Part shown: in pieces, positions 1 through 6,434 of the stretch
How the letters are laid out: each line of letters begins with the position of its first letter
Numbering within the stretch: position 1 is the first letter of the stretch
DNA from: an uncultured Patescibacteria group bacterium
GTDB lineage: Bacteria; Patescibacteriota; Microgenomatia; UBA1406; GWC2-37-13
Direction: 5' to 3'
NCBI GenBank assembly: GCA_938010745.1
Contig: CALLVF010000078.1
Coordinates: 1 to 12,039 of the forward strand
DNA: 12,039 nucleotides
Program-made: the position numbers and the translations under genes
Notes under the pieces: model-generated
The model's input: the letters and a program-made list of their open reading frames with translations, nothing else
Told to the model about the DNA's origin: nothing
Database searches by the model: none

Positions 1-1
1 T

Positions 2-394
2 TATTTAGACAGCAAAATTGCAAAACAAAATCAAGAATTAATAAAAAATCGTCTTAAAAGTTATAAAGAATTTATTAAAAATATTATTAAAAAAAACAGC
101 GTAATGGAAAAACGTTTTTTCTTTGTTATTCCTTTTTCCCCTCTTGAGTTAGGATTATCAGGAGTAAACACCAGTGAAACACAAAAAGAGTATATAATTG
201 CTCGCGCAAAAACCTCTCTTTATCCTAAACGGGACCACCTTTTGAGACTCTTATCAAGAATTGGTTTATCAGGCAAACCATTGCAAAAACAACAATTAGT
301 GGATTTGTTTTATAATCTTTATAACCCTTCATCAACAGGAAAAAAATTAGCACCTATTGAAAGTTATACTGATGTTATCTTAACTAGTGAATGA
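2..394 (+). CDS. TraC-like type IV secretion protein, 5'-truncated
   Basis: The reading frame is open from base 2 through the ATG at 104 to a TGA at 392-394. The visible 130 residues are therefore the C-terminal part of a longer protein, and the internal ATG is probably not its start. The first 34 visible residues are Lys/Asn-rich and probably helical. They are followed by a strand-like segment, RFFFVIPFSP, and a helical tail. Proteins of this kind, often annotated TraC-like, typically sit directly before VirB4 in CPR and Gram-positive conjugation-type loci, usually with PrgI further upstream. They resemble the N-terminal part of TraC/VirB4 ATPases and lack the ATP-binding core. The stop lies 12 nt before the VirB4 start, which suggests one transcript and one complex at the inner face of the membrane. 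The family call rests mainly on context and the VIPF-type motif. The N-terminus lies outside the window. Confidence 0.6.
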   Translation, partial: YLDSKIAKQNQELIKNRLKSYKEFIKNIIKKNSVMEKRFFFVIPFSPLELGLSGVNTSETQKEYIIARAKTSLYPKRDHLLRLLSRIGLSGKPLQKQQLVDLFYNLYNPSSTGKKLAPIESYTDVILTSE

Positions 395-406
395 GAAATT
401 AAATGT

Positions 407-2170
407 ATGTTTAACTTATTTTCTAAATCACAAGATCAAAACAAAACAAACGAAAAAAACTCATCGAATAAATCGAGTATTTTGCCTGAGTTTTTAGCTA
501 AAGGATCTTTATCGGTAAAGGATATTATTGCTCCTTCTTTTATTGAGGTTGACTTTAACCACATAAAAATTGATGATAAATATTACCGTACTTTATATGT
601 TGTCGGCTATCCTCGTTACGTATCCGCTAACTGGCTTTATTCTCTTATTACCTTTGATCATCCTCTTTATATCTCAATGTATATTTACCCAACTGAAACA
701 AAAGGGGTTTTGGAGGAGTTAAAAAGAAAGATTGCTGAAATGGAGGCAACAATTGAAAACGATATTAAAGCAGGAAGAGTAGTTGATCCAGCAGTTCAAG
801 TGGCTTTAGATGATGCCCTTGCTCTTCAAGCCGAGTTGGCAAAGGGAGCTGAACGTTTCTTTCAATTTGGCTTGTACATTACTATTCCTGCTGACGACCT
901 AAATGAACTAAATCAAATAACAAAACAAGTAGACTCAGTCCTCTCTTCTCTTTTAATTATCGCCAAACAGGCAACTTTACAAATGGAAGAAGGCTTTAAA
1001 TCAACTCTACCAATGTTTTACGACAAAATTGAAGTTTGGCGAAATATGGATACCACATCTTTGGCAACTACTTTTCCTTTTGCTACTGCTTCACTTACTG
1101 ATAATGAAGGTATTTTGTATGGAATAAACGAACATGATGGAAGTTTAATCATTTTTGATCGCTTCACCCTGGAAAATGCCAACTCTGTTATTTTAGGAAA
1201 ATCAGGTGGAGGAAAAAGCTTTTTGGTAAAACTTGAGACTTTAAGACTTTTAATGATGGGAATTGATGTGATAATTATTGACCCAGAAAATGAATATCAA
1301 AAACTTGCCTCGTCAGTTGGTGGTGAGTTTGTTGTTTTTTCCCCTTCCTCTCAATACAAAATTAATCCCTTTGATTTAGCAACAATTGATCCATCACCTG
1401 ATGAGTTATCTAATAAAATTCTTGATCTTCACTCACTAATGAAGGTAATTATGGGAGATCTCACTCCCTCTCAAGATGCCCTTCTTGATAAAGCGTTGGT
1501 GTTGACTTACAGAGAAAAAGGAATTACTCAAGATCCAGAAACCTTTAAAAATGAACCCCCTCTTCTTGAAGATCTTTATAAAATATTTCTTGGAATGGAA
1601 ACGGCTGAGGCAAAAGAAATAGCTGATCGGTTAGAAAAATTTGTATCAGGTTCAGCGGCAGGAATTTTTAATCAACAATCAAACTTTGATATTAAAAATC
1701 CCTTTACTGTTTTTGGTATTCGTGACCTTGAGGAAAATTTGCGACCAGTGGCAATGTATATCATCCTAGATTATGTCTGGAATCGGGTGCGCAAAGAAAG
1801 AAAAAAAAGAATACTGGTGGTTGATGAGGCTTGGTATTTAATCAAACAAAAAGACTCTGGGGCCTACCTTCATTCTTTTGCTAAAAGAGCTAGAAAATAT
1901 CTTTTAGGTTTAACAACTATCACTCAGGATGTGGAAGATTTTTTATCAACTGATGAAGGAAAGGCTATCATAACAAACTCTTCTTTGCAGATTATTTTAA
2001 AACAATCAACCGCTGCTGTGGAAAAAATTACTGAAACTTTTTATTTAACAGGAGGTGAAAAACATTTTTTAATTTCTGCCGGTGTTGGTGAGGGATTATT
2101 TTTTGCCGGTCATTCCCATGTGGGTTTTAAAGTTGTTGCATCAGATGAAGAGCGGGCATTAATAGAATAA
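407..2170 (+). CDS. virB4: VirB4/TraC-family type IV secretion ATPase
   Basis: This is a 587-residue cytoplasmic ATPase of the VirB4 family, which powers pilus biogenesis and substrate transfer in type IV secretion systems. The N-terminal ~240 residues form the family's non-catalytic domain, including a helical Lys/Glu/Ala-rich stretch near 100-150. The ATPase core follows. Walker A is GKSGGGKS at 264-271, Walker B is ILVVDEAW at 469-476 with Glu474 as the expected catalytic base, and a TQD motif lies at 506-508. The stretch between the Walker motifs has the family's PSPDEL and LTPSQDALLDKAL blocks. Length is normal for CPR homologues and no membrane segment is visible. The ATG at 407 was chosen because the overlapping ATG at 403 meets a stop after three codons. 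Ribosome-binding signal is poor (GAGAAA about 8 nt upstream). It follows the TraC-like gene closely and converges on the S1 gene. It could serve conjugation, DNA uptake or a pilus; the sequence does not decide which. Confidence 0.93.
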   Translation: MFNLFSKSQDQNKTNEKNSSNKSSILPEFLAKGSLSVKDIIAPSFIEVDFNHIKIDDKYYRTLYVVGYPRYVSANWLYSLITFDHPLYISMYIYPTETKGVLEELKRKIAEMEATIENDIKAGRVVDPAVQVALDDALALQAELAKGAERFFQFGLYITIPADDLNELNQITKQVDSVLSSLLIIAKQATLQMEEGFKSTLPMFYDKIEVWRNMDTTSLATTFPFATASLTDNEGILYGINEHDGSLIIFDRFTLENANSVILGKSGGGKSFLVKLETLRLLMMGIDVIIIDPENEYQKLASSVGGEFVVFSPSSQYKINPFDLATIDPSPDELSNKILDLHSLMKVIMGDLTPSQDALLDKALVLTYREKGITQDPETFKNEPPLLEDLYKIFLGMETAEAKEIADRLEKFVSGSAAGIFNQQSNFDIKNPFTVFGIRDLEENLRPVAMYIILDYVWNRVRKERKKRILVVDEAWYLIKQKDSGAYLHSFAKRARKYLLGLTTITQDVEDFLSTDEGKAIITNSSLQIILKQSTAAVEKITETFYLTGGEKHFLISAGVGEGLFFAGHSHVGFKVVASDEERALIE

Positions 2171-2206
2171 AATTAAACTTTATAGTTTTAATTTATATTT
2201 TATTTT
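2170..2206 (+). terminator. Possible AT-rich terminator after virB4
   Basis: An imperfect hairpin starts at the last base of the virB4 stop codon. AAATTAAACT (2170-2179) pairs with AGTTTTAATTT (2184-2194), with one bulged T and a four-base loop, and is followed by a T-rich run (2195-2206). It sits between two convergent genes, where a terminator is expected. The stem has a single G-C pair, so it would be weak. A second small palindrome, AGAAATT/AATTTCT (2207-2213 and 2222-2228), adjoins the stop of the S1 gene but lacks a T-run on that strand. Confidence 0.3.
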
Positions 2207-2227
2207 AGAAATTGAATTTTGAATTTC

Positions 2228-3295
2228 TTACCTATACATTAGTGGTTTTTCTTTTTGAGGAAGCACTAGACTCATCCGTCTACTCTTTTTATTTATTCTT
2301 TCAATAAACACCTTAATCTTTTCACCGATTTTAATTTTTTCATCACCTTTGAGTTTGCTAATATGAATTAAACCCTCAACCCCAGGCTCAAGCTTAACAA
2401 AATAACCGTATCTCTCTTTGCGAACTACTTCACCTTCAATTTCACTATCTTTGGGATATTTTTCCTCAATTTTTTCCCAAGGATCAGGAGTAATTCTTTT
2501 TAGAGAAAGATTAAGTTTTAAATCTTCGGGATTTTTTTCAACAACTACTACAGAGATTGTATCTCCGGGTTTTATATAAGAAGTTGGATCATCAACTTTT
2601 TCCCACGATATCTCTGAGATATGGATTAAACCCTCGACCCCCTCAACCTCACAAAAAATACCAAATTCTGAAGCGCCTAAAACTTTAGCTTTGTAAATCT
2701 TTCCCTCAGTAATTTCATCAAATTTCTTCTTTAACTGTTTTTGTGAAATTTTTAAAGCAGCTGCTTTTTGAGAAACAACCAAGCGATTTTTTTCTTGATC
2801 GGCTTCTAAAATCTTAACTTTAATCTTTTGATTTTCTAATTTTTCTGGGTTAGAAAAGTACGGTTCAATTAATTGAATTTTAGGAATTACACCTCTTATT
2901 CCCATAAAATCAACAAAAACTCCACCCTTCCCAAATTCACCACAAACAACTTCTATTTCTTCTTCATTTTTCTTTTTTTCTTCCAGTATTTCCCACTTGC
3001 CTTTTTCAAAAAACTTCTGTAAAGAAACTACCGGATAACCCAATCTTGATTCTTCAGTAATGACTTTTACCCTTAACTCATATCCTATTTTAAGATAAGG
3101 TAAATAACTGCCAATCTGAGATAATTCTAAATTACCAAGAACCGCTGGAGATTTTCCTCCAACATCAAACATAACGCCTTTTTTTGATAAAGAAATAATC
3201 TTTGCTTTTATAAACTGACCTTTTTTAAAGGTCGAAATTTTATTTTTTTTAAGAAGCTCCTCCATGGGATGGTTAATTTGGGTATCTTTTGCCAT
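2228..3295 (-). CDS. rpsA: Four-domain S1 RNA-binding protein (ribosomal protein S1 homologue)
   Basis: This 355-residue protein is built almost entirely of four S1 (OB-fold) RNA-binding domains at about 25-95, 112-178, 195-267 and 283-345. The last two are the best conserved and carry the classic GVEGLIHIS loop (219-227 and 305-313) with the preceding YG/FG-F strand; the first two are more divergent. Ribosomal S1 recruits mRNA to the 30S subunit. Six-domain forms occur in Proteobacteria and four-domain forms in Firmicutes and many CPR, so this length fits a short S1. The start MAKDTQINHP was taken as the first ATG of the frame; Met11 is an alternative. No Shine-Dalgarno precedes it, but an extended -10 lies about 60 nt upstream. 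Many neighbouring genes lack Shine-Dalgarno sequences, so S1-assisted or leaderless initiation would be relevant here. A generic S1 regulator of RNA turnover is a less likely alternative. Confidence 0.85.
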   Translation of the reverse strand: MAKDTQINHPMEELLKKNKISTFKKGQFIKAKIISLSKKGVMFDVGGKSPAVLGNLELSQIGSYLPYLKIGYELRVKVITEESRLGYPVVSLQKFFEKGKWEILEEKKKNEEEIEVVCGEFGKGGVFVDFMGIRGVIPKIQLIEPYFSNPEKLENQKIKVKILEADQEKNRLVVSQKAAALKISQKQLKKKFDEITEGKIYKAKVLGASEFGIFCEVEGVEGLIHISEISWEKVDDPTSYIKPGDTISVVVVEKNPEDLKLNLSLKRITPDPWEKIEEKYPKDSEIEGEVVRKERYGYFVKLEPGVEGLIHISKLKGDEKIKIGEKIKVFIERINKKSRRMSLVLPQKEKPLMYR

Positions 3296-3355
3296 AAGAT
3301 ATTAGAATATATCAAAATAACGATAAAAAAACAAGACTTAAAGATTTAAAGTTTT

Positions 3356-3364
3356 ATTATACCA
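3356..3364 (-). promoter_or_regulatory. Extended -10 promoter of the S1 gene
   Basis: On the minus strand the sequence reads TGGTATAAT, a perfect -10 hexamer with the TGn extension. Transcription would start near 3349 and give a leader of about 54 nt before the S1 start codon. No good -35 is seen at 17 nt, as is common when the extended -10 is present. A second, weaker TATATT lies close to the ATG at 3306-3311. Confidence 0.55.
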
Positions 3365-3393
3365 TTGTAAATAATGCTCTTTTATGATATATT
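3365..3393 (+). promoter_or_regulatory. Promoter of the Xer-like gene, near-leaderless
   Basis: TTGTAA (3365-3370) is separated by 17 nt from TATATT (3388-3393), which also has the TGn extension (TG at 3385-3386). The predicted start at about 3400 lies only a few bases before the ATG at 3404, so the mRNA would be leaderless or nearly so. The -35 element abuts the minus-strand extended -10 of the S1 gene, so the two divergent promoters would compete for space. Confidence 0.55.
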
Positions 3394-3403
3394 ATAGGGC
3401 ATT

Positions 3404-4264
3404 ATGGAGAATTTTCTCTTGCCTCATTTAATTGAGTTGTTTATTAATTATCTTAAATCACAAGGAAAATCTGATTTTACCTTAATAGCCTATAAAAAAG
3501 ATTTAGAACAGTTTGCTGGTTATCTAGGCTCTTTAGAAATCCAAGATATTCGAGAAGTAAAGAAAGAACAAATTATTAGTTTTATTAATAAATTATTAAG
3601 TGAAAACTACACTAAAAAATCCGCCTCAAGAAAACTAAATTCCATTCGTACTTTTTTTCGTTTTTTAAAAAAAGATGGGTTAATTGAGCAAAATCCATCT
3701 CTTGATGTTACCCACCCAAAAGAATCTACTCCTCCACCGAGAATTTTGACAAAACTTGAATACCGCGCCTTGAGAGACTATGCCAATAAAGATCCTCGAA
3801 CTTATGCTCTAGTTGAAATTCTACTTCAAACAGGTATAAAAATTGGCGAGTTGGCTAATATTCGAATTAATGACATTAAAGATAATATTTTACATATCAG
3901 AGCTTACAGTAAAAACCCAGAAAGAGATATCCCTTTAAACAAAGCTGCTAGAAAAGCGATCAATCAGTATCTTTCTGTTAGAGAAAAAACAAACGATGAT
4001 CATCTTTTTATCACACGAACAGGTCGACCACTTCTGATTCGAAACATTCGTCAAATTATCTCACGTTGTTTTCAGGAGGTGGGAATAGAAAAAGCAACTG
4101 TAAACGACCTTCGTAACACCTTCATTGCTCATCAGCTAACTAATGGTGCCTCCATCGAATACATAGCTAAAATCGTTGGCTATCGCCGACTATCTTCTGC
4201 AGAACGATTTCTAAAACTTATAAAACAAGAGGCAGAAAAAAAAGAGAAATTGGGAGAACTATGA
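3404..4264 (+). CDS. Tyrosine-recombinase-fold (Xer-like) protein lacking catalytic residues
   Basis: This 286-residue protein has the two-domain layout of XerC/XerD. An N-terminal SAM-like core-binding domain (about 5-95, with the RKLNSIRTFFRFL helix) is followed by a C-terminal catalytic-fold domain (about 115-280). Length is normal and the frame is intact. Most of the active site is replaced. The Arg I motif TGLRxSEL reads TGIKIGEL (Lys146). The beta-hairpin Lys aligns with Ser169, although Lys170 is adjacent. Box II HxLRH reads NDLRN (Asn234, with Arg237 kept). The LGH histidine is Tyr260. The nucleophilic tyrosine is Phe269, in SSAERFLK. It should therefore fold and bind DNA but not cleave it by the usual mechanism. 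The alignment was done by eye against the well-known XerD motifs. It lies 0.7 kb upstream of dnaA, so a structural or origin-binding role is possible. It does not look like a decaying pseudogene, because no frameshift or stop is present. Confidence 0.85.
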   Translation: MENFLLPHLIELFINYLKSQGKSDFTLIAYKKDLEQFAGYLGSLEIQDIREVKKEQIISFINKLLSENYTKKSASRKLNSIRTFFRFLKKDGLIEQNPSLDVTHPKESTPPPRILTKLEYRALRDYANKDPRTYALVEILLQTGIKIGELANIRINDIKDNILHIRAYSKNPERDIPLNKAARKAINQYLSVREKTNDDHLFITRTGRPLLIRNIRQIISRCFQEVGIEKATVNDLRNTFIAHQLTNGASIEYIAKIVGYRRLSSAERFLKLIKQEAEKKEKLGEL

Positions 4265-4340
4265 TCTTATTTTAATTTAAGAACTTTTACTAAACTTCTA
4301 TAATTTTTTTTTAAAATTTTTTCAATAACTGAAATTGTTT

Positions 4341-4346
4341 TATTAT
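4341..4346 (+). promoter_or_regulatory. Candidate -10 for leaderless RNase HI mRNA
   Basis: TATTAT is followed by exactly six bases and then the ATG at 4353, which would place the transcription start on or next to the A of the start codon. No clear -35 is present. A perfect TATAAT at 4299-4304 is an alternative that would give a 40-nt leader. There is no Shine-Dalgarno sequence. Confidence 0.35.
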
Positions 4347-4352
4347 TCTTTT

Positions 4353-4787
4353 ATGCTAATAAAAATTTACACTGATGGTGGTTCGTTGGGTAATCCCGGT
4401 CCCTCAGCTATTGCTTTTGTTGCTTATCAAGATAATAAAATTATTTTTCAATACTCTCAAGCAATTGGCAAAACAACAAACAACTTTGCCGAATATACCG
4501 CCTTAGTTAAGGCTCTTGAATGGCTAAAAAATTACCTTCACACCAATTCTTTTTCACCTCCCTCAAGAGTTAAATTCTACTCTGATTCAAACTTATTAAT
4601 TAATCAAGTAAATGGTTACTTTAAAGTAAAAAATGCCAATATTGGTAATTTTATTTTAAAAATTCGCAGTCTTGAAAATCAAATTAATACCCCTTTAGTT
4701 TACCATTATATTCCCAGATGGAAAAACCTGATAGCTGACTCTCTAGTAAAAAAGGCCTTAAAAATACATAAACATAATAACACCTAA
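4353..4787 (+). CDS. rnhA: Ribonuclease HI
   Basis: This 144-residue RNase H-fold endonuclease cleaves the RNA strand of RNA/DNA hybrids, for example primers and R-loops. The acidic active site is complete: Asp8 in YTDGGSLGNPGP, Glu47 in NFAEYTAL, Asp78 in YSDSNLLI and Asp129 in NLIADSLVKKAL. The pattern is closer to the short archaeal/Gram-positive-type RNase HI, with a PRxxNxxAD C-terminal block, than to the E. coli enzyme. The ATG at 4353 was chosen because the protein then begins with the family's first beta strand (MLIKIYTDGG). An in-frame TTG at 4335 would add six unconserved residues and overlaps the candidate promoter. The gene lies between the Xer-like gene and the putative origin on the same strand. 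An RNase H beside the origin fits a role in primer or R-loop processing, but that link is inference. Confidence 0.93.
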   Translation: MLIKIYTDGGSLGNPGPSAIAFVAYQDNKIIFQYSQAIGKTTNNFAEYTALVKALEWLKNYLHTNSFSPPSRVKFYSDSNLLINQVNGYFKVKNANIGNFILKIRSLENQINTPLVYHYIPRWKNLIADSLVKKALKIHKHNNT

Positions 4788-4822
4788 TATTTAATTTTAA
4801 AAAATTTTAAACTTTTCCAACC

Positions 4823-4839
4823 TTAATATCGAATATTAA
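4823..4839. repeat. Inverted repeat TTAATAT-CGA-ATATTAA
   Basis: A perfect 7-bp inverted repeat with a 3-bp centre lies in the AT-rich left part of the dnaA upstream spacer. Its core ATCGAAT (4828-4834) is repeated directly at 4842-4848. This could be a protein-binding site, part of an origin, or intergenic repeat debris. It lacks the T-run and GC content of a good terminator for rnhA. Confidence 0.4.
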
Positions 4840-4938
4840 ACATCGAATTGTAATTTTTAATTTTAAATTTTAAAAGTATGTCAATAATTACCTAATTAAT
4901 TTATGTATAAATTTTCTAGTTTTTACATTTTTGTCCAC

Positions 4939-4967
4939 TTGATTTTTGTAGTGAAAATGTTTATTAT
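4939..4967 (+). promoter_or_regulatory. dnaA promoter
   Basis: TTGATT (4939-4944) and TATTAT (4962-4967) are separated by the ideal 17 nt. Transcription would begin near 4974, giving a leader of about 24 nt. The predicted start lies inside the DnaA-box pair (4969-4987), so bound DnaA would block the promoter, the classic layout for autoregulation. Confidence 0.55.
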
Positions 4968-4968
4968 T

Positions 4969-4987
4969 TGTGGATAAGTTATCCACA
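4969..4987. promoter_or_regulatory. Head-to-head pair of perfect DnaA boxes
   Basis: TGTGGATAA (4969-4977, minus-strand box) and TTATCCACA (4979-4987, plus-strand box) flank a single G, making a 19-bp palindrome. Both match the TTATCCACA consensus exactly. The second box ends 10 bp before the dnaA start codon and the pair covers the predicted transcription start. They probably serve dnaA autoregulation and may contribute to origin function. Confidence 0.85.
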
Positions 4988-4997
4988 TTAATAAATT

Positions 4998-6335
4998 ATG
5001 TCTATATTATCTTCTTTTTGGGAGCAGTTTTTAAACAATGCTTCTAAAAAATACCAAAACGTTCCTGTTGTTTTCTCTATTTTAAAACAAAGCACCCCCA
5101 TAGAATTAACCGATGATAAACTAGTAATTGGTTGTCAAAATGATAGTCTTTTAAACTTTCTTCAAAAAAAAACTAAACAAATTGAGACAGAACTTCAACT
5201 TTATGCCGGTAAAAAAATAAGAGTTGAGTTAATAATTACCCCAAAGAAAAAAAACAATCCCCCACCTCCTCTATTCTCTTTTTCTACCCCAAAAGAGGAA
5301 TTGTTTTTAAAAAGCCGAATAAACCCAAAATATAGTTTTGAAAACTTTGCTGTCTCCCCCACCAATCAAGTTGCTTATGCGGCGGCACAAGCTGTAGCAA
5401 ACAATTTAGGAAGTGCCTATAATCCTCTTTTTCTTTATGGCGGTGTTGGTGTGGGAAAAACTCACTTAGCCCAGGCAATCGCAAAAAAAATTATTGAGAA
5501 AAATCCAGAAAAAAAAGTCCTTTTTTGCCCGGGGGATAGTTTTATTAACGAGTTGGTTGAGGCAATAAAAGACAAAACAACTGCTAAATTTCGACGAAAA
5601 TATCGACAGCTTAATCTCTTAATCGTTGACGATATTCAGTTTATCGCTGGTAAAATCCATGTTCAAGAAGAATTCTTTCATACCTTTAACTCAGTTTTAA
5701 CAACTGGTGGTCAAATTATTCTCACCTCAGATCGACCACCGAGTGAAATTAAAAACCTTCAAGATCGACTGCGATCGCGATTTTCAGGCGGCTTAACTGT
5801 AGATATTCAACCACCTGATTTTGAACTGCGCACAGCAATCCTTCTTATTAAAGCCAAAGAAAAAAATATTACTCTTGATATTGAAGCTGCTAAAGTAATC
5901 GCTGAACAAATAACTGATTCAAGAGCCTTGGAAGGTACTTTAATCTCAATATATGCCAAGATAATAGGAAATAAAGAAAAAATTGATCTTGACGCAGTTG
6001 AGTTTTTCTTCTCACAAAAAAATAACACACTAAAATCTTCTAAAATCAACCCCAACGATGTTATTCGTGCAGTCTGCACATTTTACAACATAAAACAATC
6101 TCATCTTAAAGGACCAAAAAGAACAGAAAGTTTAACCCTACCAAGACATATTACCATGTATCTTTTAAGAAAGGAGTTAAAAATGAAGTTTGAAGAAATC
6201 GCCTTTCATTTAAAAAGAAAAGATCACACAACCGTCATTCATGCTGTTGAAAAAATTGAGGGAATGATTATGAAAAACCCTACCCTTAAACAAGAGATCT
6301 CCACTATCACCCAAAACCTTTTTTCATCAACATAA
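4998..6335 (+). CDS. dnaA: Chromosomal replication initiator DnaA
   Basis: DnaA binds DnaA boxes, forms an ATP-dependent filament at oriC and melts the origin to load the replicative helicase. At 445 residues it has normal length. Domain I spans about 1-80 and is followed by a short Pro/Lys-rich linker. The AAA+ core holds Walker A GGVGVGKT (148-155), Walker B LLIVDDIQ with Asp211-Asp212, the sensor-like ILTSDRPP block and the arginine-rich RLRSRF motif. Domain IV carries the DNA-recognition helix-turn-helix: Arg383 in LTLPRH, and KDHTTV (408-413) with the base-contacting Asp409, His410 and Thr411. All expected functional motifs are present. Domain II is very short, as in other compact genomes. 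Perfect DnaA boxes lie both just upstream and downstream, before dnaN. No Shine-Dalgarno precedes the ATG. A 98-bp spacer separates it from dnaN. Confidence 0.98.
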   Translation: MSILSSFWEQFLNNASKKYQNVPVVFSILKQSTPIELTDDKLVIGCQNDSLLNFLQKKTKQIETELQLYAGKKIRVELIITPKKKNNPPPPLFSFSTPKEELFLKSRINPKYSFENFAVSPTNQVAYAAAQAVANNLGSAYNPLFLYGGVGVGKTHLAQAIAKKIIEKNPEKKVLFCPGDSFINELVEAIKDKTTAKFRRKYRQLNLLIVDDIQFIAGKIHVQEEFFHTFNSVLTTGGQIILTSDRPPSEIKNLQDRLRSRFSGGLTVDIQPPDFELRTAILLIKAKEKNITLDIEAAKVIAEQITDSRALEGTLISIYAKIIGNKEKIDLDAVEFFFSQKNNTLKSSKINPNDVIRAVCTFYNIKQSHLKGPKRTESLTLPRHITMYLLRKELKMKFEEIAFHLKRKDHTTVIHAVEKIEGMIMKNPTLKQEISTITQNLFSST

Positions 6336-6434
6336 TATCCACTTTTTTTTCGCAAAGTATTTTTTAAATTCATTTTATCTTGAAAATGTTTTCTTTTTTT
6401 TATACACTTATACACAAAATACTATTACTACTAT
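6336..6434. other. dnaA-dnaN spacer, possible second oriC part
   Basis: This 99-bp AT-rich spacer separates dnaA from dnaN. An ATATCCACT near-box overlaps its start (6335-6343), a T-rich stretch follows, and tandem DnaA boxes lie at 6400-6416. A TTGAAA (6380-6385) could be a -35 for dnaN, with TATTAC (6423-6428), six bases before the dnaN ATG, or a TATACA-like element as -10; none is well spaced. In several bacteria this interval carries the origin or part of a bipartite origin. Confidence 0.5.
6400..6416 (+). promoter_or_regulatory. Tandem DnaA boxes before dnaN
   Basis: TTATACACT (6400-6408, one mismatch) is followed directly by TTATACACA (6408-6416), which matches TTATNCACA perfectly. The two share one base and face the same way. 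They lie 18 bp before the dnaN start, so DnaA could bind here both as part of the origin and to control dnaN. Confidence 0.65.

Larger units (their letters stand above)
4788..4997. other. Putative oriC segment upstream of dnaA
   Basis: This 210-bp spacer has no plausible gene. Its left part (4788-4880) is almost pure A/T with overlapping TTTTAAA/AATTTTAA palindromes, which suits a DNA unwinding element. Its right end carries two perfect DnaA boxes, and a weaker match TTGTCCACT lies at 4931-4939. In most bacteria oriC adjoins dnaA, so this spacer together with the dnaA-dnaN spacer is the best origin candidate in the window. GC skew over the chromosome cannot be judged from here. Confidence 0.6.

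Noticed and set aside
403..414. ATG four bases before the virB4 start
   Set aside because: The frame stops after three codons (ATG TAT GTT TAA).
3404..4264. Xer-like gene as an integrase marking a mobile element
   Set aside because: Active-site residues are missing, no tRNA, att-like direct repeats or phage genes are nearby, and the surroundings are replication genes.
4335..4352. TTG start that would extend RNase HI by six residues
   Set aside because: The extension is not part of the family fold, and the ATG at 4353 begins exactly at the first beta strand.
5284..5484. Minus-strand ORF inside dnaA
   Set aside because: It lies wholly opposite the DnaA AAA+ domain, whose motifs are fully conserved. 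The product has no recognisable domain and no promoter or ribosome-binding site.
5807..6079. Minus-strand 90-codon ORF inside dnaA
   Set aside because: It is a shadow of the conserved DnaA core, with hydrophobic, low-information composition and no start signals.
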